DNA of 64,000 bases from Danxiaibacter flavus (GTDB lineage: Bacteria; Bacteroidota; Bacteroidia; Chitinophagales; Chitinophagaceae), in contig NZ_JAULBC010000001.1 in the NCBI RefSeq assembly GCF_041060425.1, positions 558,001 to 622,000 of the forward strand. The letters are read 5' to 3'. The notes under the pieces were generated by a model. That model ran no database searches, was not told the origin of the DNA, and saw only the letters and a list, made by a program, of their open reading frames with translations. Below are positions 50,600 through 58,700 of this stretch, in pieces. The translations under genes and the position numbers were made by a program. How positions within the stretch are numbered: position 1 is the first letter of the stretch; every line of letters begins with the position of its first letter.

Positions 50600-50624
50600 A
50601 CAGAAATGGTGCTATCATTGCAGT

Positions 50625-51500
50625 ATGACTGTCCAGAATGCTTATTTGCAGCAGGTTACAACGCTCTCCACAGTGTACGAACAAAGAGAGGCTGCAACCA
50701 TTGCCGGCTGGGTGATGGAAAATGTCACCGGCATGAGGCGTGTAGACCGGCTTATTCACAAGGACCGGCTGTTAACTGCAGCCGAGCTTGACCAATTGAA
50801 TTCTTACACTCAAAGATTATTGCAGCATGAGCCCGTACAATATGTGTTGAACGAAGCGTGGTTTGCAGGGATGAAATTTTATGTGGACAACAATGTGCTG
50901 ATCCCTAGACCGGAAACAGAAGAACTGGTCGAATGGATTCTGCAGTATGTAGCAGCCACTCATGGACCTGAAACCAGAGTATCAATAATTGACATAGGAA
51001 CAGGCAGTGGTTGCATACCCGTTTCTTTAAAAAATGAACTGCCTTTCTCAACTGTTTATGCCGTGGATGTATCTGAAGGGGCATTAACGGTGGCCCGTAA
51101 GAATGCAGACTCCCTGAACACTGCTATCGTTTTTTTGCAACAGGATATTCTTGAAGTAGATCTATGGCAAAATATTCCGGAGGCAGATATCATTGTAAGC
51201 AATCCTCCTTATATAAAAGAAAGTGAAGCAGAGCAGATGCATAAAAATGTATTGCAGCATGAACCGCATCTGGCATTGTTTGTGCCAAATGAAGACGCGC
51301 TGATCTTTTACAGGAAAATTGCTGATATGGCTTTGCAGAGGCTAAAACCTCAAGGTGCGCTGTTTTTTGAGATCAATGAAGCGCTGGGCAGGGAGGTTTG
51401 TGAAATGTTGACACAGAAGGGATTCACCAAAGTTGAGCTAAGGAAGGATCTGCAACAAAAAGACAGAATGGTAACGGCTTTGTTGCCACTTAGAAACTAA
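50625..51500 (+). CDS. prmC: Peptide chain release factor N5-glutamine methyltransferase
   Basis: Methylates the glutamine of the GGQ motif in release factors RF1 and RF2, needed for efficient termination. The 291 residues have an N-terminal helical domain, then the SAM-binding DIGTGSG (123-129), DVSEGALTVARKN near 148 and the catalytic NPPY at 193-196 in VSNPPYIKES. VPNEDALIFYRKIADMALQRL near 224 belongs to the conserved C-terminal region. Motifs are complete and length is usual. It is divergent from ribD with about 80 bases between the starts. Confidence 0.94.
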   Translation: MTVQNAYLQQVTTLSTVYEQREAATIAGWVMENVTGMRRVDRLIHKDRLLTAAELDQLNSYTQRLLQHEPVQYVLNEAWFAGMKFYVDNNVLIPRPETEELVEWILQYVAATHGPETRVSIIDIGTGSGCIPVSLKNELPFSTVYAVDVSEGALTVARKNADSLNTAIVFLQQDILEVDLWQNIPEADIIVSNPPYIKESEAEQMHKNVLQHEPHLALFVPNEDALIFYRKIADMALQRLKPQGALFFEINEALGREVCEMLTQKGFTKVELRKDLQQKDRMVTALLPLRN

Positions 51501-51511
51501 AATGATCAGGA

Positions 51512-52207
51512 ATGAAAATAATTGGATTAATCGGAGGCATTAGTTGGATCTCAACCGTAGAATATTATAAACTTATTAATGAAGGGATAAACCAGGAGCT
51601 GGGCGGATTAAATTTTTCAAACTGCATTATTTATTCGTTTAATTATGCTGATATAAAGCGTAACAATGATAAAAATGACTGGGAAAGCACATTGAACATG
51701 CTGAGTTCGGCTGCGCTGCACCTGCAAAATTCGGGGGCTGACTGTATATTGCTTTGTGCGAATACAATGCACATGATAGCAGATGCTCTGCAGGAAAGAA
51801 TCGATGTGCCGCTTATCCATATAGCTGATGAAACAGCAAAAGTGATTGAACAATGCGGTTTAAAAAGAGTTATATTGTTAGGGACGAAGTTTACAATGGA
51901 GAATAGCTTTTTTAAAGACAGGCTATTACAAAAAGGGATTGAAGCAATAGTACCAAACGATGAAGACAGGGCATTTATACATTATACAATTTTTGAAGAA
52001 TTGGGGCGGGGATTGCAGAAAGAGGAAACCAAAGAAAAATACCTGTCTGTTATTAACGAAATGATAGGCAAAGGTGCAGAGGGCGTAATATTGGGTTGTA
52101 CCGAAATTCCTTTATTAATAAAGAAAGAGGATGTGGATGTTCCGGTATTTGATACAACTGCAATACACGCAGATGCCGCTGTGAGATTCTCATTAGGGAA
52201 AGGTTGA
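51512..52207 (+). CDS. Aspartate/glutamate racemase family protein
   Basis: Cofactor-independent amino acid racemase of the aspartate/hydantoin family, 231 residues. Both catalytic cysteines are seen: C82 in LLCANTMHMIADAL and C196 in VILGCTEIPLL, each followed by the typical hydroxyl or glutamate residue. Start GGISWISTVEYYKLINEGI near 8 is a family signature. It follows prmC after only 11 bases, so the two are probably cotranscribed. Substrate, aspartate or another acid, cannot be decided. Confidence 0.92.
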   Translation: MKIIGLIGGISWISTVEYYKLINEGINQELGGLNFSNCIIYSFNYADIKRNNDKNDWESTLNMLSSAALHLQNSGADCILLCANTMHMIADALQERIDVPLIHIADETAKVIEQCGLKRVILLGTKFTMENSFFKDRLLQKGIEAIVPNDEDRAFIHYTIFEELGRGLQKEETKEKYLSVINEMIGKGAEGVILGCTEIPLLIKKEDVDVPVFDTTAIHADAAVRFSLGKG

Positions 52208-52283
52208 ACAGAATAGCCGGACTCGTGTTATTGCTATACAAAGCGCTTGCTAAAATGATTATTTTGCAATAAAATCAAGGTGC

Positions 52284-54776
52284 ATGTTTTCAGTTAAGGT
52301 CACCCGTTGCATCACGAAGGTGTTCTTTTTATTCACCGCGTTTTTATTAACGCTGCAGGTTTATTCACAAAAGAAACAAAAAGAAAAACCAAAGGAAAAA
52401 CAGCCGCAGGTAAACTTTGTAGATACTTCATTAGCCAACAAACATTTGAGTGATACCGTAAAAGAACAGTTAGCGGATACTATTTTGCCGAAGATTGCCA
52501 ATAAACTCGAAACATACTCACTCGAGTTAAGCAGGTATTCCAACTTCTTTAAAAGACGCGTCGACACCATGCAGATATCTTCGGCACTCCCCTCCATGGA
52601 AAAAGCAATGTTTTTCTTTAAGGGAAGGCTCGAAAAGAATGATGCTCAGATGAATCTGCGAACATTGAATACCTATACCATATTGTTACAGGAGGCTTTG
52701 CAGGAACTAACTCACTGGGAAGGCGTTCTGGAGGATTATGGAGATAGACTTAATAAGAGCAATAGTGCAGTGCAGCATATTCTTGTGGATCCTTACCTGC
52801 ATACAGAACTGGATGATACTGCCTTAAATTCTCAAATTAAAAGTTTGATAAAACGCGCGGTACAAATTGATTCCTTGCAGTTAATTACGCTGGCAAAGGT
52901 TAACAAGTGGCGCAATAGAATATCTGTCAACAGTCTGCTTGCAACAGATATGCTAGCCGATCTTGGCTATCGCACCATTAATGCAAAGGCGGCGATGTGG
53001 GGCAGGGAACAACCCGCGCTGTATAATGCGCGGGCAACAGATTATAAACAAACATTGTGGCAAAGTATTCTTGTTACGGGAAAGCGTTCCTTCAAAGTGC
53101 AGGCTATTTACATTATGATGACCTGGGATCAAAGGGCCATCAATCTTTTCATTTTTGGAGTTTTCACTATCTGGTGTTTCATTAATTACAGAAAGGTCAA
53201 AAGATCTGATGCTGCATTGGACGAACTTGCTCCGCTGCATTTTATGAATCGTTCCGTATTGCTATCCTGTATTGTTGCAGTATTATGTATTACACCTTAC
53301 TTGTATGCGAACCCGCCGATGGTATATATGCACTTCAATGAGTTGGTGCGGACCTTAGGTGTTAGTATCTTGTTGTGGCCCTATCTTACCCGAACCTGCA
53401 AACGGTACTGGAGTATCATGTTCGTCATATGGACATGTTTTGCAATCGATGATCTTTTCCTGGAAACATCTTTTGGTGAACGCTGGTTGTTGCTGCTTCT
53501 CCCTCTTGCAGGAGGTATAATAGCTGCCATAATCCTGCGTAAAAAACCGAAGCTGTTTTCCGGTTTGGAAGAGTCCCCGGTAACCAGGTCTCTCGCAATC
53601 TTTACTGTTTTTTTCTGTTTAGTTTCCGTTTTGTTTAATGTCTTTGGAAGAATAACCCTTGCCAAACTGTTTGGCATGTCTGCCGTTCAGGGATTTGTGT
53701 ATGCAATGACGTTAAAGGCGTTCAGCAGTATTATACTTGAAGCTGTTTACCTGCAATCCGAAGCGTATAAGAATAGCAGCTTTTCTGCTTTTTTAAATTA
53801 TGATGAGCTTAAAATAAAACTGCGAAGAATGTTGTGGGTTGTCACAACAATACTTTGGCTGATTGCCCTGACCAAAAGCCTTACCATTTATGATTTTCTG
53901 CTGAGAACTGTGGAGCAATTCTTTAATAAAAAGCGCAGTATTGGTAATATGCAGTTCAGCTTTATGAGTGTGGCCATTTTTGTTTTCGTTATCTGGATAT
54001 CAACGATTATATCCCAGTTCATCAGTTTCTTTTTTGGTTCCAAAATGTCAGAAAATACCAATAAAAGAAGCAATATGGGTTCCGTTATGTTGTTGGTAAG
54101 ACTTGCTGTGTGGGCAATAGGTTTCCTGATAGCTATTGCAGCAGCGGGTATTCCACTGGATAAAATTTCTTTGATGATCGGCGCACTCGGAGTGGGTATC
54201 GGTTTTGGCCTGCAGAACATTGTAAACAACCTGGTGTCAGGTATCATATTGGCTTTTGAACGGCCGATACAGGTGGGAGACCTCATTGAAGTAGGCGGGA
54301 AAACCGGAACCGTAAAAGAGATTGGCGTGCGCTCCAGCAAAATAAGTAATTATGAAGGAGCTGATATTATCGTTCCTAACGGGGATCTATTGTCGCAGCA
54401 CTTAATCAACTGGACATTACACAACAGGAACAGGCGTATTGAAATTGTAGTTGGAATTTCCTATTCCGCTGATCTCAGGAAAGCGAAAGAAATCATCGAA
54501 AACATTCTGCGGGATGAAGCGAACGTAATGCAGGTGCCGGCTCCCCTGGTTTGGGTAAATAATTTTGGTGACAATTCTGTTGATTTCAGGATCTTATTTT
54601 GGACCTATGATCTTGGTGACGCCGGAACGTTGCGCAGTGACATGATGATATTGATATTTGAAAACTTTGCAAAAGAGGGTATTGAGATCCCGTATCCCCA
54701 AAGGGATATTTATATAAAGAATATGGATGAGGCTTTGTTGAAGATGAAAGAAAAAGAAGGAGTGAATGGTGAATAG
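52284..54776 (+). CDS. Large MscS-type mechanosensitive channel
   Basis: An inner-membrane channel of 830 residues that opens under membrane tension during osmotic downshift. A signal peptide ends VYSQ, followed by a long periplasmic domain (about 30-260, coiled-coil rich), about seven to eight helices and the conserved MscS core: GVGIGFGLQNIVNNLVSGI near 636 in the pore helix, then ERPIQVGDLIEVGGKTGTVK and NYEGADIIVPNGDLLSQHL. The layout resembles MscK/MscM-type large channels. The final residues GVNGE and the TAG stop are encoded by a GTGAATG repeat, so the original C-terminus may have been changed. Confidence 0.92.
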   Translation: MFSVKVTRCITKVFFLFTAFLLTLQVYSQKKQKEKPKEKQPQVNFVDTSLANKHLSDTVKEQLADTILPKIANKLETYSLELSRYSNFFKRRVDTMQISSALPSMEKAMFFFKGRLEKNDAQMNLRTLNTYTILLQEALQELTHWEGVLEDYGDRLNKSNSAVQHILVDPYLHTELDDTALNSQIKSLIKRAVQIDSLQLITLAKVNKWRNRISVNSLLATDMLADLGYRTINAKAAMWGREQPALYNARATDYKQTLWQSILVTGKRSFKVQAIYIMMTWDQRAINLFIFGVFTIWCFINYRKVKRSDAALDELAPLHFMNRSVLLSCIVAVLCITPYLYANPPMVYMHFNELVRTLGVSILLWPYLTRTCKRYWSIMFVIWTCFAIDDLFLETSFGERWLLLLLPLAGGIIAAIILRKKPKLFSGLEESPVTRSLAIFTVFFCLVSVLFNVFGRITLAKLFGMSAVQGFVYAMTLKAFSSIILEAVYLQSEAYKNSSFSAFLNYDELKIKLRRMLWVVTTILWLIALTKSLTIYDFLLRTVEQFFNKKRSIGNMQFSFMSVAIFVFVIWISTIISQFISFFFGSKMSENTNKRSNMGSVMLLVRLAVWAIGFLIAIAAAGIPLDKISLMIGALGVGIGFGLQNIVNNLVSGIILAFERPIQVGDLIEVGGKTGTVKEIGVRSSKISNYEGADIIVPNGDLLSQHLINWTLHNRNRRIEIVVGISYSADLRKAKEIIENILRDEANVMQVPAPLVWVNNFGDNSVDFRILFWTYDLGDAGTLRSDMMILIFENFAKEGIEIPYPQRDIYIKNMDEALLKMKEKEGVNGE

Positions 54777-54801
54777 TGAATTGTGAATAGTCAATAGTGA
54801 A
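54763..54801 (+). repeat. GTGAATG word repeat overlapping the MscS stop
   Basis: GTGAATGGTGAATAGTGAAT TGTGAATAGTCAATAGTGAA. The first unit encodes the last MscS residues and contains its TAG stop. It is the same family as at 29041 and 48603. Confidence 0.8.
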
Positions 54802-55393
54802 AGTTATAAGCTCGCAACAATTTAGAAGATCAAAATTTCAGATTTCAAATTTCAAATCCAAATCTTTGATCCTTTTTCATTCTTTTAAGCATCATTTGAT
54901 CTCCATTAGGGAGTGGTTGCGCACAAATACAGGAGCGTGGAATAATGAATTGCAAAGGAAACTGCTGACGATAGGTTCATCGCAACTTGACTTGTATACC
55001 GGGCAACTATCTGTGGCATCGATAGAAGGTTTTGTGACAAATTTTCTTCAACAAAAAAATCTTTTGGATAAACAGGCTTATAAGAACTGGATCTATGAAG
55101 AGTCCGATTATAAAATGATTTCCCTGCCTGATGACTCAAACTGGACATTGCGTTTTCTTGATGAGGAGCAATTTGCTCACCTTCATCCTTCAAGATATTC
55201 GCTGAATACTATTCGCGTAAAAGCCAATGTGCTTAAGAGTTGTCTTTGCGTGTTGCTGTTTGAGAAGGAGGATGAAATTAATAATGCCGTCATTAATCAC
55301 TATCGTAAAAAATATTTGCAATTGCCTCCGGTTAATGAAAAGTTTACTCATGCAGAAATAGAAAAAGTATTGCGCCTTCTTGCCGCTGCATAA
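54797..55393 (+). CDS. Hypothetical protein, repeat-derived N-terminus
   Basis: A 198-residue protein without signal peptide or membrane helix. The conserved-looking part starts near residue 35 (ISIREWLRTNTGAWNNELQR) and includes LDLYTGQLSVASIEGFVTNF, then HLHPSRYSLNTIRVKANVLK near 129. I recall similar uncharacterised proteins in other Chitinophagaceae. The first 25 residues (QISNFKSKSLI and around) are encoded by a TTTCAGATTTCAAATTTCAA-type word repeat, so the real start may be a non-ATG codon further in. It lies between MscS and the reductase on the same strand. Confidence 0.65.
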   Translation: MKVISSQQFRRSKFQISNFKSKSLILFHSFKHHLISIREWLRTNTGAWNNELQRKLLTIGSSQLDLYTGQLSVASIEGFVTNFLQQKNLLDKQAYKNWIYEESDYKMISLPDDSNWTLRFLDEEQFAHLHPSRYSLNTIRVKANVLKSCLCVLLFEKEDEINNAVINHYRKKYLQLPPVNEKFTHAEIEKVLRLLAAA

Positions 55394-55461
55394 CATGTCT
55401 GCGACAAGGCCTTCAATTACCGTTGGATCTTTTGTGTAACTTACCGTTTTATTGCGTATTT

Positions 55462-56502
55462 ATGGACGATAAATCTTTGTTCAGGAAGGTGAAAGTGTTA
55501 CAGGTGATTAGCGAAACGGGCGACACAAAAACATTTGTACTTAAACCTCTTGATTGGCAACCGGATTATAAAGCAGGTCAGTTTATTACATTTGTCTTTT
55601 TGCACAGAGGTAAAGAGTTCCGGAGATCATATTCCTTCTCATCGTCACCGTTGCTGAATGAACCGTTGAGTGTAACTATCAAGCGGGTTGAGAACGGCGA
55701 ATTTTCCAGGTTTATGTTGTCCCATGTAAAGGAAGGCGACGAGCTGATCACTTCCGGTGTCTCAGGATATTTTCAATTGCCTGAGGATTTAACCAACATT
55801 GGGCAACTAATATTTTTTGCTGCAGGTAGCGGTATTACGCCTGAATATTCTTTGATAAAGACAGCTTTGGCAACAACCTCGCTACCGGTCACTTTAATTT
55901 ATAGCAACAAGTCCGTTACCGACACCATTTTTTTTGAAGAGATCATTCGTTTGCAGGAACAATATTCCGGGCGTCTACACACCGAGTTTCTTTACAGTAC
56001 CAATATTGATATTAAACACCGGAGACTAAGCAACTGGTTGCTTCCCCAATTGTTGTATCCTTCCCTAAAAGTCCCTTTGCAACGCTGTATGTTCTATTTG
56101 TGCGGTCCTTTCGATTATATGCAAATGATCACCATTACTTTACTCACTGAAGGTGTAGATGCAAAGAACATTAAAAAGGAAAATTTCAATACGTTGCAGC
56201 CGGTAAGAAAAGCAACGCCGCCCGATAAAGAACCACACAAGGTTGCTATTCATATCAACGGCAATGATTATTCATTAACTGTTCAATATCCTGATTCCAT
56301 ACTTGCGCAGGCAAAGAAAGAAGGAATAGAACTGCCTTACAGTTGCGAAGCCGGCCGGTGCGGAAGCTGTTCGGCTACCTGCATAAAAGGAAAAGTCTGG
56401 ATGGCTTATAACGAAGTGTTACTCGACGATGAAATAGCCAAAGGCCGTGTTCTCACCTGCCAGGGATTTCCCGTTTGGGGAGATGTGGAGTTGGAGTTCT
56501 GA
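55462..56502 (+). CDS. Ferredoxin-NADP reductase type flavoprotein with C-terminal 2Fe-2S domain
   Basis: A 346-residue electron-transfer protein of the FNR superfamily, related to the reductase subunits of ring-hydroxylating and phenylacetyl-CoA oxygenases. FAD-binding residues are in FRRSYSFSSSP near 53, NAD(P)-binding in FAAGSGITPEYSLIKTAL near 117 and FYLCGPFDYMQM near 214, and the plant-type 2Fe-2S cluster in CEAGRCGSCSATC near 295 with the last Cys in LTCQGFP. The frame is open to a TTG at 55423, but ATG 55462 gives the family start. A word repeat follows the stop directly. Its redox partner is unknown. Confidence 0.92.
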   Translation: MDDKSLFRKVKVLQVISETGDTKTFVLKPLDWQPDYKAGQFITFVFLHRGKEFRRSYSFSSSPLLNEPLSVTIKRVENGEFSRFMLSHVKEGDELITSGVSGYFQLPEDLTNIGQLIFFAAGSGITPEYSLIKTALATTSLPVTLIYSNKSVTDTIFFEEIIRLQEQYSGRLHTEFLYSTNIDIKHRRLSNWLLPQLLYPSLKVPLQRCMFYLCGPFDYMQMITITLLTEGVDAKNIKKENFNTLQPVRKATPPDKEPHKVAIHINGNDYSLTVQYPDSILAQAKKEGIELPYSCEAGRCGSCSATCIKGKVWMAYNEVLLDDEIAKGRVLTCQGFPVWGDVELEF

Positions 56503-56772
56503 AGCTGTTAGCTGTGGGCTATTAGCTATTAGCTGCCAGGAAGGGTATCAGGTATCAGGTGTCAGGTGTCAGGTTTGAGGCGTAAGGCATAAGATAAAAG
56601 CCTGGCAGTGTGATATATCCCGGTGGATAATAAGATTAAAAAATCAACGTCACTAAATCAACATCAGCTATTCATTAGTCGTTAATTACTATATGCGATA
56701 TTAAACTTTCTTTTTATGCCTTATACCTCACACCTTAAACCTGATACCTTATACCTGACGCCTGATACCTCA
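56503..56772. repeat. AGCTATT words and inverted CAGGTATC/GATACCTG arms
   Basis: Directly after the reductase stop lies AGCTGTTAGCTGTGGGCTAT TAGCTATTAGCTGCC (56503-56537), then GGTATCAGGTATCAGGTGTC AGGTGTCAGGTTTGAGGCG (about 56546-56584). Its reverse-oriented counterpart CCTTATACCTCACACCTTAA ACCTGATACCTTATACCTGA is at about 56718-56757, ending GCCTGATACCTC. The arms face each other across about 130 bases of AT-rich sequence. This covers almost all of the 310-base gap before truB. Confidence 0.8.
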
Positions 56773-56783
56773 CCGCATTGTTC

Positions 56784-56791
56784 TATCTTCG
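56784..56791 (+). promoter_or_regulatory. Candidate -7 box for truB
   Basis: TATCTTCG, the same octamer as in the candidate sucC promoter, 21 bases before the truB ATG. The matching -33 position reads CTG, a weak match to TTG, and lies in the CAGGTATC-type repeat. Confidence 0.35.
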
Positions 56792-56812
56792 CCGCCATAT
56801 TAGGAAAGAAAA

Positions 56813-57556
56813 ATGAAGCAAAAGCCTATTCATCCTGCATTAGAGCCATTTCTTGAAGGTAAAGTTCTGCTGATTAACAAGCCTTTAGACTGGACGTCTT
56901 TTGATGCAGTAAAAAAAATCAGAATACTTACACGCATTTCTAAAATAGGACACGCCGGCACGCTTGATCCGTTGGCTACAGGATTATTGATCATCTGTAC
57001 GGGAAAGTTTACTAAAAAGATCAATGAATACATGGGGATGGAAAAGGAGTACACCGGCACGTTTACGCTGGGAGCTGTAACACCAACCTATGATCTTGAA
57101 AGCGAACCTGAGAATGAGCAGGACACAAGCCACTTAACTGCTGATATGATCAGGAACGCGACCGCAGCATTTACCGGAGAAATAATGCAGGTTCCCCCAA
57201 TCCATTCTGCTATAAAAAAGGATGGCAAGCCGGTATATATAATGGCGCGTAAAGGGCATGACGTTGTGCTGGAGCCAAGACCAATTACCATTCACTCCTT
57301 CGAAATTACCCATATTGAAATGCCTGTTGTTCATTTCAGAGTGAGATGTTCTACAGGTACCTACATACGTAGTCTTGCAAATGATTTTGGAAAGGCATTA
57401 GGAGTAGGGGGGCATTTGAGCAAACTCTGCAGAACCCGCATTGGTGAATTTTTACTGGAAGATGCCATTTCGCTTGATGAATTCGAACAGGAGGTCATCA
57501 ATATCAAAAAAAGTTACGACGAGCCCAATCCCTCAGAAGTAGCTGAAAATTTTTAA
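56813..57556 (+). CDS. truB: tRNA pseudouridine(55) synthase
   Basis: Forms pseudouridine at position 55 in the T arm of almost all tRNAs. The 247 residues start with GKVLLINKPLDWTSFDAVKK near 16 and contain GHAGTLDPLATGLLIICTGK near 46, with catalytic Asp 52. VPPIHSAIKKDGKPVYIMAR near 125 and CSTGTYIRSLANDFG near 179 also fit the family. The C-terminal PUA domain is absent, as in many Bacteroidota copies. A terminator follows. Confidence 0.96.
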   Translation: MKQKPIHPALEPFLEGKVLLINKPLDWTSFDAVKKIRILTRISKIGHAGTLDPLATGLLIICTGKFTKKINEYMGMEKEYTGTFTLGAVTPTYDLESEPENEQDTSHLTADMIRNATAAFTGEIMQVPPIHSAIKKDGKPVYIMARKGHDVVLEPRPITIHSFEITHIEMPVVHFRVRCSTGTYIRSLANDFGKALGVGGHLSKLCRTRIGEFLLEDAISLDEFEQEVINIKKSYDEPNPSEVAENF

Positions 57557-57575
57557 TACTTTAATCTATCCGCAT

Positions 57576-57616
57576 AAAAAAGCCTCCTGCTGTAAAAACC
57601 GGAGGCCTTTTTTATT
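57576..57616. terminator. Terminator of truB
   Basis: AAAAAAGCCTCC pairs with GGAGGCCTTTTTT around a 13-base loop, with A and T tracts on the sides. It can serve truB and the convergent lipoprotein gene. Confidence 0.85.
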
Positions 57617-57668
57617 TTAGAACTTATCTATTTAAGCTGTTCAATCCAGGATACCTGCTCAAAATTAG

Positions 57669-57727
57669 GTACTTCGTACCCGCCTGAATGTATTCATAAC
57701 GGGCAGGCTTCGTAAATCGTACTTGTT
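57669..57727 (-). repeat. TACGAAG-family repeat split by a CCCGCCTGAATG/CGGGCAGG element
   Basis: GGTACTTCGTAC (57668-57679) and CTTCGTAAATCGTACTTG (57708-57725) together make the reverse form of the TACGAAG repeat as seen complete at 12299-12327. The two halves are separated by CCGCCTGAATGTATTCATAA CGGGCAGG (57680-57707), which matches the element at 33188 and 37035 at both ends. No base of the host repeat is lost, apart from one C that could be shared. This is direct sequence evidence of one element having entered another. Confidence 0.8.
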
Positions 57728-57740
57728 CCGGTTTCTCCTT

Positions 57741-58535
57741 CTACTTGATCTCGTACCCCGCAAGCTCAGATGTAATCGTAATATCTGCTGTGCCGAGAGA
57801 ATCGATCAGATCCTGGTATTGGCTCAGGTCTTGTCCGAGTGCCTCCAGTTGATCAAACAGCGCTTTTAATGTGCCAGTCGTTACTTTGGTATCAATCTTA
57901 ATGATACCTACACCCTGGGCAACATATACATCATAGGTTAAAAGCGTAATGGTCTGCAAAACCACAGTGAAACCTGCAGTTACCTGTGAGTGAATTACGT
58001 TGGTATAAGTTTTACCCTGAACATCTTTTGTAATGTTTTTTTCCAGGATCTTACCATTAAATGTCAGCGGCAAGCCAGATATGTTTCCCCCGCTATAAGT
58101 CCAGGTGTACCCGGCATTTTGTTTGGTGTTGGTGTAAAGAATTTCCAGTGTGTTTGCTCCCAACGCGGTGTCACTTATGTCAGAAAGCAGGTACATATTG
58201 CCATCGCCATCAGTGCGCATATAACTTTCAGAAGCACTTCCTGTTCCGTCGAGTGAGCCGCTGAAAATATCATAAGTATGACCGTTGAAATCTTTTGTAT
58301 TTCCGGTTGCCCTCAGCGTATCAGCGCTGGTGGTGTCAGAATCAGTGCTGGTTGATTTATAAGCCCAGTAAGAATCTTTTGTTGCCGGTTGAAAACTGGT
58401 GTCTTTGCTGGTTGGCGGATTGGTTGTAGTGTCTGGTCCGCCGCCCGGAGTGGGGCCTGAGCCGTTGCTAACTTCTTTCTGACAACTGATGAAAAGCAAC
58501 GATGCAAATAATGAAGCAGTAAGTAGTTTATACAT
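57741..58535 (-). CDS. Exported lipoprotein of unknown function
   Basis: A 264-residue lipoprotein. The signal peptide ends at Cys 18 in LFISCQKE, and a Gly/Pro/Thr-rich linker (SGPTPGGGPDTTTNPPTSKD) follows as in surface-tethered Bacteroidota proteins. The remainder looks like a beta-rich domain (SYWAYKSTSTDSDTTSADTL near 61 onward) ending with ITITSELAGYEIK. The SQKE-type region after Cys lacks the classical surface-export signal. I do not recognise a family. It converges on truB and is followed by a TACGAAG-family repeat. Confidence 0.75.
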   Translation of the reverse strand: MYKLLTASLFASLLFISCQKEVSNGSGPTPGGGPDTTTNPPTSKDTSFQPATKDSYWAYKSTSTDSDTTSADTLRATGNTKDFNGHTYDIFSGSLDGTGSASESYMRTDGDGNMYLLSDISDTALGANTLEILYTNTKQNAGYTWTYSGGNISGLPLTFNGKILEKNITKDVQGKTYTNVIHSQVTAGFTVVLQTITLLTYDVYVAQGVGIIKIDTKVTTGTLKALFDQLEALGQDLSQYQDLIDSLGTADITITSELAGYEIK

Positions 58536-58700
58536 GGATTTAAGATGAATTAACCGTTAAAACAAAAGTAAATTATTCTACGTAATATCACCCTTAAGAT
58601 TTAAGATACGCAAAACGCATTTCCCGCTGCTTTTAGATGCCATATTGTAATAATACGAAACAAAATCTGCTTACATTTATCCATACAAACAGCCATCAAT

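Noticed and set aside
49478..50624. FMN riboswitch upstream of ribD
   Set aside because: The whole ribD-prmC spacer is about 80 bases, too short for the aptamer, and its conserved segments are not seen.
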